Below, one piece after another: positions 26,766-35,224 of a stretch of 64,000 bases of DNA. Location: NCBI RefSeq assembly GCF_006715045.1, contig NZ_VFML01000001.1, forward strand, positions 5,490,001 through 5,554,000, in the 5' to 3' direction. The stretch comes from Amycolatopsis cihanbeyliensis (lineage in GTDB: Bacteria; Actinomycetota; Actinomycetes; Mycobacteriales; Pseudonocardiaceae). Made by a program: the position numbers and the translations under genes. The first letter of the stretch is position 1. Each line of letters starts with the position of its first letter. Under the pieces are notes generated by a model. It worked only from the letters and a program-made list of their open reading frames with translations, searched no databases and had not been told where the DNA came from.

Positions 26766-28144
26766 GTGCCACCAGTGGTCGGATGCCACCGGGGCCGCCC
26801 CGCAGGGCCGTCCTGGGAATCCTGCGCCAGCTCCGCGCGGACCGCCTCGGTCTGATGAGCGAGGCGGTCCGCGAGTACGGCGACGCGGTGCGGGTGGCGA
26901 TCGGCCCGAAGAAGCTCTACATTTTCAACCACCCCGACCACGCCAAGCACGTGCTCGCGGACTACGCGGCCAACTACCATAAAGGCATCGGCTACACCGA
27001 GGCCAAGCGAGCACTGGGCGACGGGCTGCTGACCAGCGAGGGCGCGCTGTGGAAAGAACAACGGCGCACCATTCAGCCGGTGTTCCAGCACAAGCGAATC
27101 GCTGCGCAGGCCGACGTGATCGTCGGCGAGGCGCTCGGCCTCGTCGAACGGCTGCGTACCCACCGGGGTACGGGCCGGCCGGTGGATGTGCTGACCGAGG
27201 TCACCGCGCTGACGCTGGGCGTGCTCGGCAACACCCTGCTGGATACCGACCTCGGCGCGTTCGAGTCGGTCGAGCACGCCTTCGAAGCCGTGCAGGACCA
27301 GGCCATGTTCGAGATGGAGACACTGGGCCTGGTGCCGCGGTGGTTGCCGTCGAGGGGGCAGCGAGCGTTCCGCAGCGCCCGCGCCCACCTGGAACACATG
27401 GTGGGAATCCTTGTGGCGCGGCGGAAAGCCAATCCTTCCGAATCCGGCGACGACGTGCTGACCCGGCTGATCGCCTCCACAGCCAAGGAAACCGACAAGC
27501 GGGTCGCCGACCGCCGTATGCGCGACGAGTTGGTGACGCTGCTACTGGCCGGGCACGAGACGACGGCCAGCACGGTCGGCTGGACGTTGCATCTGGTCAG
27601 CCAGCACCCGCAGGTTCGCGACCGGCTGCACGAGGAGGCAGTGGCTGTCTACGGCGGCCGCCGCCCGACCTATGCGGACCTGTCCCGGCTGCGTTACACG
27701 CATATGGTGCTGCAAGAGGTCATGCGGCTGTACCCGCCGGTGTGGATCCTTCCGCGCCGGGCGGTGGACGACGACGAGATCGGCGGCTACCACGTGCCTG
27801 CCGGCGCGGAGGTCCTGATCTGCCCGTACACGCTGCATCGGCACCCGAGGTACTGGCCCGACCCGGAGCGGTTCGACCCGGAGCGGTTCGACCAGGAAGT
27901 CCCGGCGAACCGCCCCCGCTACGCGCACATCCCGTTCGGCGCCGGTCCCAGGTTCTGCGTCGGTAATCACCTCGGTATGATGGAGGCCACCTTCATCATC
28001 TCCACGCTGATGCGTGACCTGCTGCTGGTGAAGCAGCCCGGCTTCCGGGTCGATCCGGAGCCGATGATGTCCCTGCGCCTCGGTGGTGGGCTCCCCATGA
28101 CCGTCGACGACCGGACCTCGGCCGCCGACCATGCCGAGATCTGA
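26762..28144 (+). CDS. Cytochrome P450 (CYP110/CYP102-like, fatty-acid type)
   Basis: This 460-residue P450 has EQRRTIQPVFQHKRI (C-helix, near residue 101), AGHETTAST (near 264), ExxR in LQEVMRLYPP, the PERF motif (FDPERF) and the heme loop FGAGPRFCVG (near 398). These are typical of the longer eukaryote-like bacterial P450s that often hydroxylate fatty chains. GGAGGAG lies eight bases before the ATG. It heads a plus-strand group with the next methyltransferase. Whether it serves the enediyne or the lipid cluster is open; its motifs and position favour the lipid side. Confidence 0.88.
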   Translation: MSATSGRMPPGPPRRAVLGILRQLRADRLGLMSEAVREYGDAVRVAIGPKKLYIFNHPDHAKHVLADYAANYHKGIGYTEAKRALGDGLLTSEGALWKEQRRTIQPVFQHKRIAAQADVIVGEALGLVERLRTHRGTGRPVDVLTEVTALTLGVLGNTLLDTDLGAFESVEHAFEAVQDQAMFEMETLGLVPRWLPSRGQRAFRSARAHLEHMVGILVARRKANPSESGDDVLTRLIASTAKETDKRVADRRMRDELVTLLLAGHETTASTVGWTLHLVSQHPQVRDRLHEEAVAVYGGRRPTYADLSRLRYTHMVLQEVMRLYPPVWILPRRAVDDDEIGGYHVPAGAEVLICPYTLHRHPRYWPDPERFDPERFDQEVPANRPRYAHIPFGAGPRFCVGNHLGMMEATFIISTLMRDLLLVKQPGFRVDPEPMMSLRLGGGLPMTVDDRTSAADHAEI

Positions 28145-28175
28145 CCCGCACCACGTCACGGAAAGCCTGTTGACC

Positions 28176-29381
28176 ATGAGCAAGCTTGCGGAAGGCCGGT
28201 ACGGTCGACCCGATCGGCATCCCAGGGCGGCGGAGTTCGCGAAGCTCCGAGCCGCCATTGTCGACGAGCGCGTCCGGGAACTCTTCCCGCTCAGGTTCCT
28301 CGCGGCGAACGAGACGTTCGCCCGCCTGGTCGACGCGACCGCGTACCGGATCCTCATGTCGATCGGCGCGCTGCCTCCGGCGAACGGCATTACGGTCCAG
28401 CAGGCCAGGAAGGAGCTCTCGATCCCATGGCGCCGGACGGTTCCCCTGCGGTTCATGTACGAGAAGCTCGCGGAATCCGGGATCCTTGCCCGGCAGGACG
28501 GTCGCTACTTCCCCGGAACGGTCACGGTGGAGGAGTTCGACGCCGTGGCGACAGAGCTCGCCGAGCGTGCACCCGGCGCCGAGGCCGCCGCGGAGATCCT
28601 GCGTACGCTGGTCGACGAGGCCGAACGATACTTCCGTGCCGAGGCGACGGGCGACGAGATCCTGTTCGCGCCCGACAAACTCCCACTCTGGCCGCGGTAC
28701 TTCTCCAATGACAATCTCCTGTACGCCATCAACAACACGGTCGGTGCGGAGGCCCTATCCCGCGTCGTTCCCGCGGGCGGCGGCGCGCTCGAGATCCTGG
28801 AGATCGGTGGTGGCTGCGGCAGCGCGGCCGAGCAAGCGCTCCGCACGCTCGGCTCCGGTGTCACGCGCTACCGGTTCACCGAGGTGGCCGAGACCTTCGC
28901 CCGGCACGGCGAACGGGCGGCGAGGGCCGCGGCCGCACCGTCGACGACGGTCGAGTCCGCGCGCCTTGACATGACGGTGCCATGGGCGGAGCAGGGGGTG
29001 GAGCCCGGCACGTTCGACCTGGTCTACTCGGTCAACTGCTTCCACGTGGCGCCCGACCTCGACTTCGTCGTGGCGGAGGCGGCCAAGGCGCTCAAACCGG
29101 GTGGCACGGTCGTCGTCTCCGAGTGCATTCGTCCCACCAAGCTTGCGCGACCGATCCATGCGGAGATCATCTTCGACTTCCTGGACAGCTTTACCGACGT
29201 CGCCACCGATCCGGTGCGGCGCCCGACGCATGGCTTCCTGACGCCCGCCGCGTGGCGCGCCACGTTCGAGGCGGCGGGTCTCGGCGACGTGACACTGCTC
29301 CCGGACGTCGACGCGGTGGCCGAAGCGTACCCGGACTTCGTGGTGGGCGCCGTGCTGGCCGGCAAGGACACTTCGGCCTGA
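28176..29381 (+). CDS. SAM-dependent methyltransferase with N-terminal helical domain
   Basis: The 401-residue protein has an N-terminal helical region (about 1 to 185) and a class I methyltransferase domain with motif I ILEIGGGCGSAAEQAL near residue 207 and FDLVYSVNCFHVAPD further on. Similar domains occur inside PKS and NRPS enzymes. The ATG at 28176 has GGAAAG about 11 bases upstream; a longer start at 28131 would overlap the P450 by 14 bases but lacks a ribosome site. Substrate unknown. Confidence 0.8.
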   Translation: MSKLAEGRYGRPDRHPRAAEFAKLRAAIVDERVRELFPLRFLAANETFARLVDATAYRILMSIGALPPANGITVQQARKELSIPWRRTVPLRFMYEKLAESGILARQDGRYFPGTVTVEEFDAVATELAERAPGAEAAAEILRTLVDEAERYFRAEATGDEILFAPDKLPLWPRYFSNDNLLYAINNTVGAEALSRVVPAGGGALEILEIGGGCGSAAEQALRTLGSGVTRYRFTEVAETFARHGERAARAAAAPSTTVESARLDMTVPWAEQGVEPGTFDLVYSVNCFHVAPDLDFVVAEAAKALKPGGTVVVSECIRPTKLARPIHAEIIFDFLDSFTDVATDPVRRPTHGFLTPAAWRATFEAAGLGDVTLLPDVDAVAEAYPDFVVGAVLAGKDTSA

Positions 29382-29472
29382 TACTCCCGACGGGCTGACC
29401 CTCCTGCTCGAGACGCCCTTCGTCCCCGGCGCCGGGCCGTGCCTGCTCGACATGCGGTTGTGCCGCGGTGCT

Positions 29473-30615
29473 TCATGGCTGGACCAGGGCTTCGGTCACG
29501 ATTCTCGCGGTTTTCGGTATGGGGGATGGACTGTCCAGGTTTGTGGGGGCGAGTCGGACGACGACGGTATCCGAGCCGGGGTCGACCTGGACGGTCTGGC
29601 CGCCGAGGCCCATGGCCCAGTACATGTCCTGCGGGGCCGACGGTACGAGTTGGGTGTGTGGGGCGCGGGTGCTTTCTTCGCGGGTCATCGGGGAGTCGAC
29701 CCCGGCGACCGGCCTGCGGCGGTTGAGCCACCAGAGGTATCCGTATGCGGTGGTGATGTCCTGCGATGGCTTTCCTGTGGCGTCACTGACCCACGGCTCG
29801 GGCACGACCTGGGTGCCGTTCCAGTGCCCGTTGCGCAGGAAGAGATAGCCGAAACGGGCCATGTCCCGACAGGTCGACTGCAGGCCCATGAACACGTTGG
29901 TGTTACCAGCCTGGTCCTGGGTCATGTTCGAGCGCTTCATGCCCAGGGGATCGAGGAGCTTTTTCTCCGCGTAGTCGACGGGCCGGTCGCCGGTGGCTGT
30001 GTGAAGCACGGCGTCCAGGGCCTGGATGGCGGTGTTGTTGTATGCCCAGAACTCGCCGGGAGGGACGTCCTGGGGCTGGGAGGCGGCGAACGCGGTCCGG
30101 TCTCGCGCCATGAAGACCCGCACCGCGTCGTCGACCCAGTCTGTCCAGTGCCGGCCGGAGTCGTTGCTCAGCAGATTCTTGACGGTGACGTCGGCCGACG
30201 GCGTTCCCGCCCAGGCGGGAATGTACCGCGACGCCCTGTCCTCGATGTCGAGCTTGCGCTCGGACTGGGCGATGCCGACCAGGGTGCTCGACACCGATTT
30301 GGTCGCGGACCACACTTCTTGGGCGGACTCGGGACCGGTGCCGTTCCAGTACCAATCGGCGACCAGCCGCCCGTTCCGGATCACCACCAGGCAGTTCGAG
30401 TCGTCCGCCTTCAAGTCCTCGGCGATCCGCGCCAGTTCGGCCGGGTCGAATCCGGCTGCCGCGGGGTCGACGCGTTCCCATTCCCCGCCAGGGTACGGGT
30501 CGGCACCCACCTGGCCGGCGGCGACAGCTGAACCACTCAACGCGACGGCCGCACTGGCCGCCAGCACCGCGGCGGCCACCGTGGAAACAACCCTACGACG
30601 AGCAGAAAAAGGCAT
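29473..30615 (-). CDS. Secreted serine beta-lactamase-fold hydrolase
   Basis: The 380-residue protein starts with a signal peptide (about 1 to 32, ending AVALSGSAVAAG) and a class C beta-lactamase/esterase fold. The SxxK nucleophile is in WSATKSVS, the YxN motif in YNNTA, and the third motif is replaced by GLGGQT. It resembles 6-aminohexanoate-dimer hydrolase and EstB-type esterases more than true beta-lactamases. GGAGGGCGG sits next to the ATG. It acts outside the cell; the substrate may be an ester or amide, unknown. Confidence 0.85.
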   Translation of the reverse strand: MPFSARRRVVSTVAAAVLAASAAVALSGSAVAAGQVGADPYPGGEWERVDPAAAGFDPAELARIAEDLKADDSNCLVVIRNGRLVADWYWNGTGPESAQEVWSATKSVSSTLVGIAQSERKLDIEDRASRYIPAWAGTPSADVTVKNLLSNDSGRHWTDWVDDAVRVFMARDRTAFAASQPQDVPPGEFWAYNNTAIQALDAVLHTATGDRPVDYAEKKLLDPLGMKRSNMTQDQAGNTNVFMGLQSTCRDMARFGYLFLRNGHWNGTQVVPEPWVSDATGKPSQDITTAYGYLWWLNRRRPVAGVDSPMTREESTRAPHTQLVPSAPQDMYWAMGLGGQTVQVDPGSDTVVVRLAPTNLDSPSPIPKTARIVTEALVQP

Positions 30616-30719
30616 AGCCGCCCTCCGAACCGGCGAAACCCTAGGCAGAAAGAATGAACGTATCCGGGAAGCTGTGTCAACACCACCGAGCGGAACCAGC
30701 CCACCATCGGAATCAGCTG

Positions 30720-30773
30720 TCACCTCTGTGAGTGCTTGGGTTCTGTGACCGGGCCCAGAACGCGCATACGCAT
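30720..30773 (-). pseudogene. Remnant of a SARP regulator gene (17 codons)
   Basis: An ATG with a perfect ribosome site (GGAGGATCGGC) opens a frame that begins MRMRVLGPVTE, the N-terminal signature of SARP/AfsR-type activators (xRVLGPVxV). The frame then stops after 17 codons, and no further SARP sequence follows before the hydrolase gene. A promoter-like pair lies about 100 bases upstream. This looks like a regulator deleted down to its first residues. The match is short, so chance cannot be excluded. Confidence 0.4.
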
Positions 30774-30870
30774 GCCGATCCTCCGGCTCCGGTACCTACG
30801 GGAGAGTCCAGAGCGGCTGATCAGCCGATTCGGTACACCGGTAGAAGTGCGTAACGAACTGCGTACTGCC

Positions 30871-30900
30871 ATTGTCGGCTGAATAATCTGGTTATGACAA
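30871..30900 (-). promoter_or_regulatory. Promoter-like TTGTCA / GACAAT pair (minus strand)
   Basis: On the minus strand, TTGTCA (complement of 30895 to 30900) and GACAAT (complement of 30871 to 30876) are separated by 18 bases. It would drive the SARP remnant and then the secreted hydrolase. Confidence 0.4.
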
Positions 30901-30936
30901 TTCTTGTCCGGCCTGTGCCTACTGTTCTTGTCTGGC
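30901..30936. repeat. Direct repeat TTCTTGTCCGGC / TTCTTGTCTGGC
   Basis: Two 12-base copies differing at one base start 24 bases apart (30901 and 30925), just upstream of the minus-strand promoter-like pair. SARP regulators bind direct repeats near -35 boxes, which fits the setting, but binding is inference. Confidence 0.45.
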
Positions 30937-31427
30937 GGACATAGTTCGCGAGCCTTGTGCATGAATCGGCAACGTCTTACTCTGCCGGCCGCTGGTAGCC
31001 GGTGAGCAAACCGTGCTCGCCAACCACGGGCAACCCCGCGGCGAGTCATCCACTCCGCGGGCCGGGTACCCGAGCGCTCGCCCGGTTCACCTTGCCCGGA
31101 CCGAACGTCACGTTGGAGCGGTGTGGCTCCGCCCGGGACGGCCGGCTACCCGGCGAGCCGGTCAGGTGGTGGCGATGACCAGCGGCGAGGGCACGCTACG
31201 TACCCCGCTACGCAGTTCTACCGATGTCCGCCACCTGGCCTGGCTGGCACCATGCTGCGGCTCTGTGTCCCGGCGGCAACCATCCCAGGCGGGCGAGGTC
31301 GTCACCGCGCGTCCGGCGTTCGACGAGACTTTGTCACCTCGGCTGCGAACCGGCGTTGCGGAGGTGTATTCGAGTGACAAGATTCGCGGCCTCGGTCCGG
31401 CGGGCGGCCTGGTTGTTTCGTTTGGTA

Positions 31428-31457
31428 TTGACAGTCTTCGCCCGCTCGGAGCAATCT
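31428..31457 (+). promoter_or_regulatory. Promoter-like element of the secreted lipase
   Basis: TTGACA at 31428 to 31433 is followed after 18 bases by CAATCT in an AT-rich stretch. The lipase ATG is 66 bases further on. The -35 is perfect, the -10 weak. Confidence 0.4.
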
Positions 31458-31522
31458 TTTTTAGTGGCACCACGGCAGCAACCGTGCCAAATAACTTACG
31501 TCTCTCATGATGGAGAATGGTC

Positions 31523-32749
31523 ATGTCAATTTCGGTTCGACGTGGGCTTACCGCCGTACTGACGTCGGTGACCGTCACGGTGGCGCTGGTTGCCGGGGCG
31601 CCCGCGGCAGGCGCCGAGGCGTTCTACACTCCACCGTCGCCGCTGCCGGCCGGGCAGGACGGTGATGTGATCAAGTCGCAGCCGTCGTTCATCCTCGGTT
31701 CGAAGGCGACCCGGATCATGTATCTGAGTCGGGACTCGAAGGGTGAGGCGATTCCGGTGACCGGCACGGTGATGGTGCCGGACAGGGCGTGGACCGGGGG
31801 TGGCCCGAGGCCGATCGTGGCCTACGCGCCGTTCACCGCGGGTCTTGGTGACAAGTGTGCGCCGTCCAAGACCATGGCGGGCGAGGGGGAGGGCGACGCC
31901 TCCTCGCTGTTCCAGAGTGGGTTTGTCAACGCCTTGCTGGAGAAGGGGATCGCGGTAGCGCAGACCGATTACGAGGGTCTGGGGACTCCTGGGGACCACA
32001 CCTATGTGATGCGGGGGGCTCAGGCGCACGCGGTGCTTGATGTGATCCGCGCGGCGCAGCGGTTGCCGGACACCGGTCTGCCCGCGGATGGGCCGGTAGG
32101 GATCACGGGGTACTCGCAGGGTGGTGGTGGCTCGGCCGCGGCGGTCGAGTTGGCCCCGAGCTACGCACCCGAGCTCGATATCCGGGGCGCCTATGTCGGT
32201 GCGGCACCGGCGGACCTGGCCGTGTTGGCCAAGTCGTTGGACGGTTCGTATGCCGTGGCGTTCCTGGGCTTCGCGCTGGTGGGGTTGAACACCGCGTACC
32301 CGGAGACGGAGATTCTGACCAAGCTTGCCAACGAGAAGGGCAAGGAGCTGTACAACACCGCAAGGGACATCTGCACGATGGAGGCGCTGCTCAGGTACCC
32401 GTTCTCGCGGACGCGCGACTTCACCAGGGACGGGCGGCCGGTGTCGGCGTATCTCGACGAGGAGCCGTTCAGGTCCATCATGGCGGAGGTGAAGATCGGT
32501 AACCGGAAGCCGGAAGCCCCGGTGCTGGTCGAGCACGCCTCGAACGACGACATCGTGCCCTACGGCCAGGGTAGGCAGATGGCCGAGGACTGGTGTGGCA
32601 AGGGCGCCACCGTGCAGTTCGAAGACCTGCCGGCCACTCCCGCTTTCGCGCACGTCGGAGCGCTTCCGGCGGCCATGGACAACTCCGCGATCTGGCTGGC
32701 CGACCGGCTGTCCGGCAAGCCCGCGACCGACAACTGCGGGCAGTTCTGA
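31523..32749 (+). CDS. Secretory lipase (LIP family, alpha/beta hydrolase)
   Basis: The 408-residue protein has a signal peptide (about 1 to 33) and a LIP-type alpha/beta hydrolase domain. The nucleophile elbow is GYSQGGGGS (serine near residue 197). DYEGLGTPGDHTY is typical of the family, and late aspartate and histidine residues (ASNDDIVPYGQG, FAHVGALP) complete the probable triad. It likely cleaves triacylglycerols or esters outside the cell. The second ATG (31523) was chosen because GGAG lies at the right distance. A long stem-loop follows the stop. Confidence 0.87.
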   Translation: MSISVRRGLTAVLTSVTVTVALVAGAPAAGAEAFYTPPSPLPAGQDGDVIKSQPSFILGSKATRIMYLSRDSKGEAIPVTGTVMVPDRAWTGGGPRPIVAYAPFTAGLGDKCAPSKTMAGEGEGDASSLFQSGFVNALLEKGIAVAQTDYEGLGTPGDHTYVMRGAQAHAVLDVIRAAQRLPDTGLPADGPVGITGYSQGGGGSAAAVELAPSYAPELDIRGAYVGAAPADLAVLAKSLDGSYAVAFLGFALVGLNTAYPETEILTKLANEKGKELYNTARDICTMEALLRYPFSRTRDFTRDGRPVSAYLDEEPFRSIMAEVKIGNRKPEAPVLVEHASNDDIVPYGQGRQMAEDWCGKGATVQFEDLPATPAFAHVGALPAAMDNSAIWLADRLSGKPATDNCGQF

Positions 32750-32761
32750 CACACGGACCGT

Positions 32762-32809
32762 GCGGTGGTGCCGGGCACCAGCATTCCCTGCCCGGCCCGG
32801 CGCCACCGC
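32762..32809 (+). terminator. Long stem-loop after the lipase
   Basis: GCGGTGGTGCCGGGC (32762 to 32776) pairs over 15 bp, with one wobble pair, with GCCCGGCGCCACCGC (32795 to 32809) around an 18-base loop. It ends just before the ferredoxin reductase start and probably separates the lipase from the desaturase operon. Confidence 0.65.
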
Positions 32810-32837
32810 CTCGCTCACGAGATGCTGGGAGCACGAC

Positions 32838-33959
32838 GTGGTGCTGAATTCGAGTTTCGCCCGAGTGGGCTGGCGCCGGGCGCACAGGTTGTTGACTTCC
32901 CGGGCGGTCACAGCCCTGACCGTGCCGCACGGCGTGGACCGCTACCTCGGCCTTATAAATCCACTGTGGTCTGTCAATGAGGTACGCGCGGCCGTCGTCG
33001 CGGTCGCGCACCACACCCCGGCCACGGTCACGCTGACGTTACGGCCCAACGGAAACTGGAACGGCGCGCGGGCCGGGCAGTACGTGCGCTTCGCCGTCGA
33101 GATCGACGGGGTACGCCGCACCCGGTGCTTCTCGCTGGCCGGCTCCGAACACCGCACGGACGGCCTGATCGAGATCACCGCGAAAGTGAACCCGACCGGC
33201 ACGGTGTCGGCATACCTCAAGCGGAACGCGCGGCCCGGCCAGATCGTGGCGCTCTCCCAGGCCGAGGGCGAGTTCGTGTTGCCTGCCGCGCTGCCCGAGC
33301 ACATTCTGCTGATCAGCGGTGGCAGCGGCATCACGCCGGTGATGTCCATCCTGCGCACCCTCACCGACAGGCGGTACACCGGCCGGATCACCTTCCTGCA
33401 CTACGCCACAGGCCCCGAGGACGTGGTGTACCGCGACGAGCTCGCGGCCCTCGCCGCGGCCAACCCGCTGCTCACCCTGGCCCCGGCCTATCCCCGGCTG
33501 CCCGGCACCGGGCGGCTGCGCGGGCGGTTCGATCGGGAACACCTGCTGGAGATCGCGCCCGACTACGCCGAGGCGCTGTGCTACGCCTGCGGACCCGCTT
33601 CCCTGCTGGACGCGGTAGGCGCGCTGTGGTGGGCCGAGGAGATCGGCGACCGGCTGCGTATCGAGCGGTTCGCCACGCCCGCCCCGCCGACCGGCGCCGG
33701 GGACGCGACCGGCGAGGTGCGGTTCGGGCGCAGCGGCGTCAGCACGCCGGGCGACGGGCGCACGCTGCTGGAGCAGGCCGAGGCGGCCGGCTTACGCCCG
33801 GAGTACGGCTGCCGGATGGGCATCTGCCACACCTGTACCAGCGTCAAGTCCAGCGGCTCGGTCCGCAATGTACTCAACGGGACGATCACGGCGGAACCCG
33901 GCGAGCGGATCCAGTTGTGCATCAACGCACCCTGCGGTGACGTCGAGCTGGACATCTGA
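32838..33959 (+). CDS. Ferredoxin reductase with C-terminal 2Fe-2S domain (desaturase electron donor)
   Basis: This 373-residue protein joins an FNR module (FAD part with TRCFSLAGS, NAD(P)H part with ISGGSGITPVMSIL) to a plant-type 2Fe-2S ferredoxin. The cluster cysteines are in YGCRMGICHTC (C-x4-C-x2-C) with the fourth in LCINAPC. It resembles mycobacterial Rv3230c, which supplies electrons to the stearoyl-CoA desaturase DesA3. Its downstream neighbour is such a desaturase, 36 bases away. The GTG start at 32838 has GGGAG upstream; the next codon is also GTG. Confidence 0.88.
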   Translation: MVLNSSFARVGWRRAHRLLTSRAVTALTVPHGVDRYLGLINPLWSVNEVRAAVVAVAHHTPATVTLTLRPNGNWNGARAGQYVRFAVEIDGVRRTRCFSLAGSEHRTDGLIEITAKVNPTGTVSAYLKRNARPGQIVALSQAEGEFVLPAALPEHILLISGGSGITPVMSILRTLTDRRYTGRITFLHYATGPEDVVYRDELAALAAANPLLTLAPAYPRLPGTGRLRGRFDREHLLEIAPDYAEALCYACGPASLLDAVGALWWAEEIGDRLRIERFATPAPPTGAGDATGEVRFGRSGVSTPGDGRTLLEQAEAAGLRPEYGCRMGICHTCTSVKSSGSVRNVLNGTITAEPGERIQLCINAPCGDVELDI

Positions 33960-33995
33960 GTCGTCGAAGAAGACGTAACCGACAAGGAAAGCGAC

Positions 33996-35153
33996 ATGGC
34001 TACCCGAGCCCGTATCCCGCAACTCACCTCCGAGCAACTCGACGAGTTCGGCCGGGAGCTCGACGCGATCCGAAGGGAACTGGTCGAGGACCTCGGCGAG
34101 AAGGACGCGGCCTATATCCGCCGTATCGTCGTGCTGCAGCAGCGGTTCGAGCTCCTCGGCCGCGCACTGCTCTGTGCTGGCCGGTTTCCACCCGCCTGGC
34201 TCGCCGGAACCGCGGCGCTGTCGATTTCCAAGATCCTGGACAACATGGAGATCGGCCACAACGTCATGCACGGCCAGTACGACTGGATGGGCGATCCCGA
34301 CCTGAACTCGAAGATGTTCGAGTGGGATACCGTCTGCCCTTCCGAGCAGTGGCGGCACACGCACAACTATGTGCACCACACCTACACCAACATCCTGGGC
34401 AAGGACCGCGACATCGGGTACGGCCTGTTACGCATGATCGACGCGCAGCGGTGGCGGCCGTACTACCTCGGCAACCCGGTGTACGCGTTCGTGTTGATGG
34501 TCGCGTTCGAATGGGGTGTGATGCTGCACGACCTGGAAATCGATCGGATCATGTCCGGGCGGCGGAAATGGTCGGATACCAGGGGACTGCGGCGCCGGAT
34601 GTGGGAGAAGAGCGGCAAGCAGGCCATCAAGGACTACGTGCTGTTCCCGCTCCTGAGCGGTCCCGGTGCGCTGGCCACCCTCGCCGGGAACGGCGCCGCG
34701 AACCTGGTCCGCAACCTGTGGGCGTTCAGCATCATCTTCTGCGGGCACTTCCCGGACGGGGTGGCGGATTTCACCGAGGAGGAATGTGCGAACGAGACGC
34801 GCGGCCAGTGGTACTACCGGCAGATGCTCGGCTCCGCCAACATCGAAGGCGGAAAGCTGTTCCACCTCCTGGCCGGGAATCTCAGCTTCCAGATCGAGCA
34901 CCACCTGTTCCCGGACATCCCCGCGCGGCGATACCAGGAGATCGCGCCACGGATCCGGGAGGTCTGCGACCGTTACGGCCTCACCTACAACACCGGCCCG
35001 CTCGGCAGGCAGGTGGGCAAGGTGTGGAAGAAGATCTTCCGGCTCGCCCTGCCACCGTCCGGTGACCGGGCTTCGGCAGGCGGGAATCACCGGCGCCAGC
35101 CCCGGACCGGGCCACGGGTGCTACCCGGTGCCCGGCGCGTGGCGGCGGCATGA
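33996..35153 (+). CDS. Membrane fatty acyl desaturase
   Basis: This 385-residue desaturase has the three histidine boxes: GHNVMH near residue 89, HTHNYVHH near 121, and QIEHHLFP near 300. These bind the di-iron centre of acyl-CoA or acyl-lipid desaturases. Hydrophobic segments lie near 60 to 80, 160 to 180 and 225 to 250. With the reductase upstream it probably inserts a double bond in the fatty chain used by the FAAL/PKS. AAGGAAAG precedes the ATG. Its stop overlaps a 24-codon ORF (ATGA). Confidence 0.9.
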   Translation: MATRARIPQLTSEQLDEFGRELDAIRRELVEDLGEKDAAYIRRIVVLQQRFELLGRALLCAGRFPPAWLAGTAALSISKILDNMEIGHNVMHGQYDWMGDPDLNSKMFEWDTVCPSEQWRHTHNYVHHTYTNILGKDRDIGYGLLRMIDAQRWRPYYLGNPVYAFVLMVAFEWGVMLHDLEIDRIMSGRRKWSDTRGLRRRMWEKSGKQAIKDYVLFPLLSGPGALATLAGNGAANLVRNLWAFSIIFCGHFPDGVADFTEEECANETRGQWYYRQMLGSANIEGGKLFHLLAGNLSFQIEHHLFPDIPARRYQEIAPRIREVCDRYGLTYNTGPLGRQVGKVWKKIFRLALPPSGDRASAGGNHRRQPRTGPRVLPGARRVAAA

Positions 35154-35224
35154 GTAACTCTGCGCGAAGCCGCGGCACCCAAGGCGACCACGGAGCGCGC
35201 ATAGCCGCGGAGGATCTAGCATGA
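35150..35224 (+). CDS. 24-residue leader ORF linking desaturase and exporter
   Basis: The ATG overlaps the desaturase stop and the TGA overlaps the exporter ATG, so ribosomes could pass through three frames by ATGA junctions. The peptide (MSNSARSRG to ARIAAEDLA) shares length, ends and about 10 of 24 residues with the ORF at 26691 to 26765. Function unknown; no membrane segment and no cysteines. Confidence 0.5.
   Translation: MSNSARSRGTQGDHGARIAAEDLA

Larger units (their letters stand above)
30774..31522. other. Long intergenic region upstream of the secreted lipase
   Basis: About 750 bases without a convincing gene. Frames on both strands are arginine-rich or have no family features. It contains the minus-strand promoter-like pair, the direct repeat, and at its right end a plus-strand promoter-like element for the lipase. 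The size and the SARP remnant suggest deleted genes. Confidence 0.5.

Noticed and set aside
30774-31049. Minus-strand N-terminal extension of the SARP remnant
   Set aside because: The extension is arginine-rich and passes through promoter-like repeats; the strong ribosome site is at the internal ATG.
31013-31510. Plus-strand frame of 165 codons before the lipase
   Set aside because: No ribosome site and no recognisable domain; it runs through the lipase promoter.
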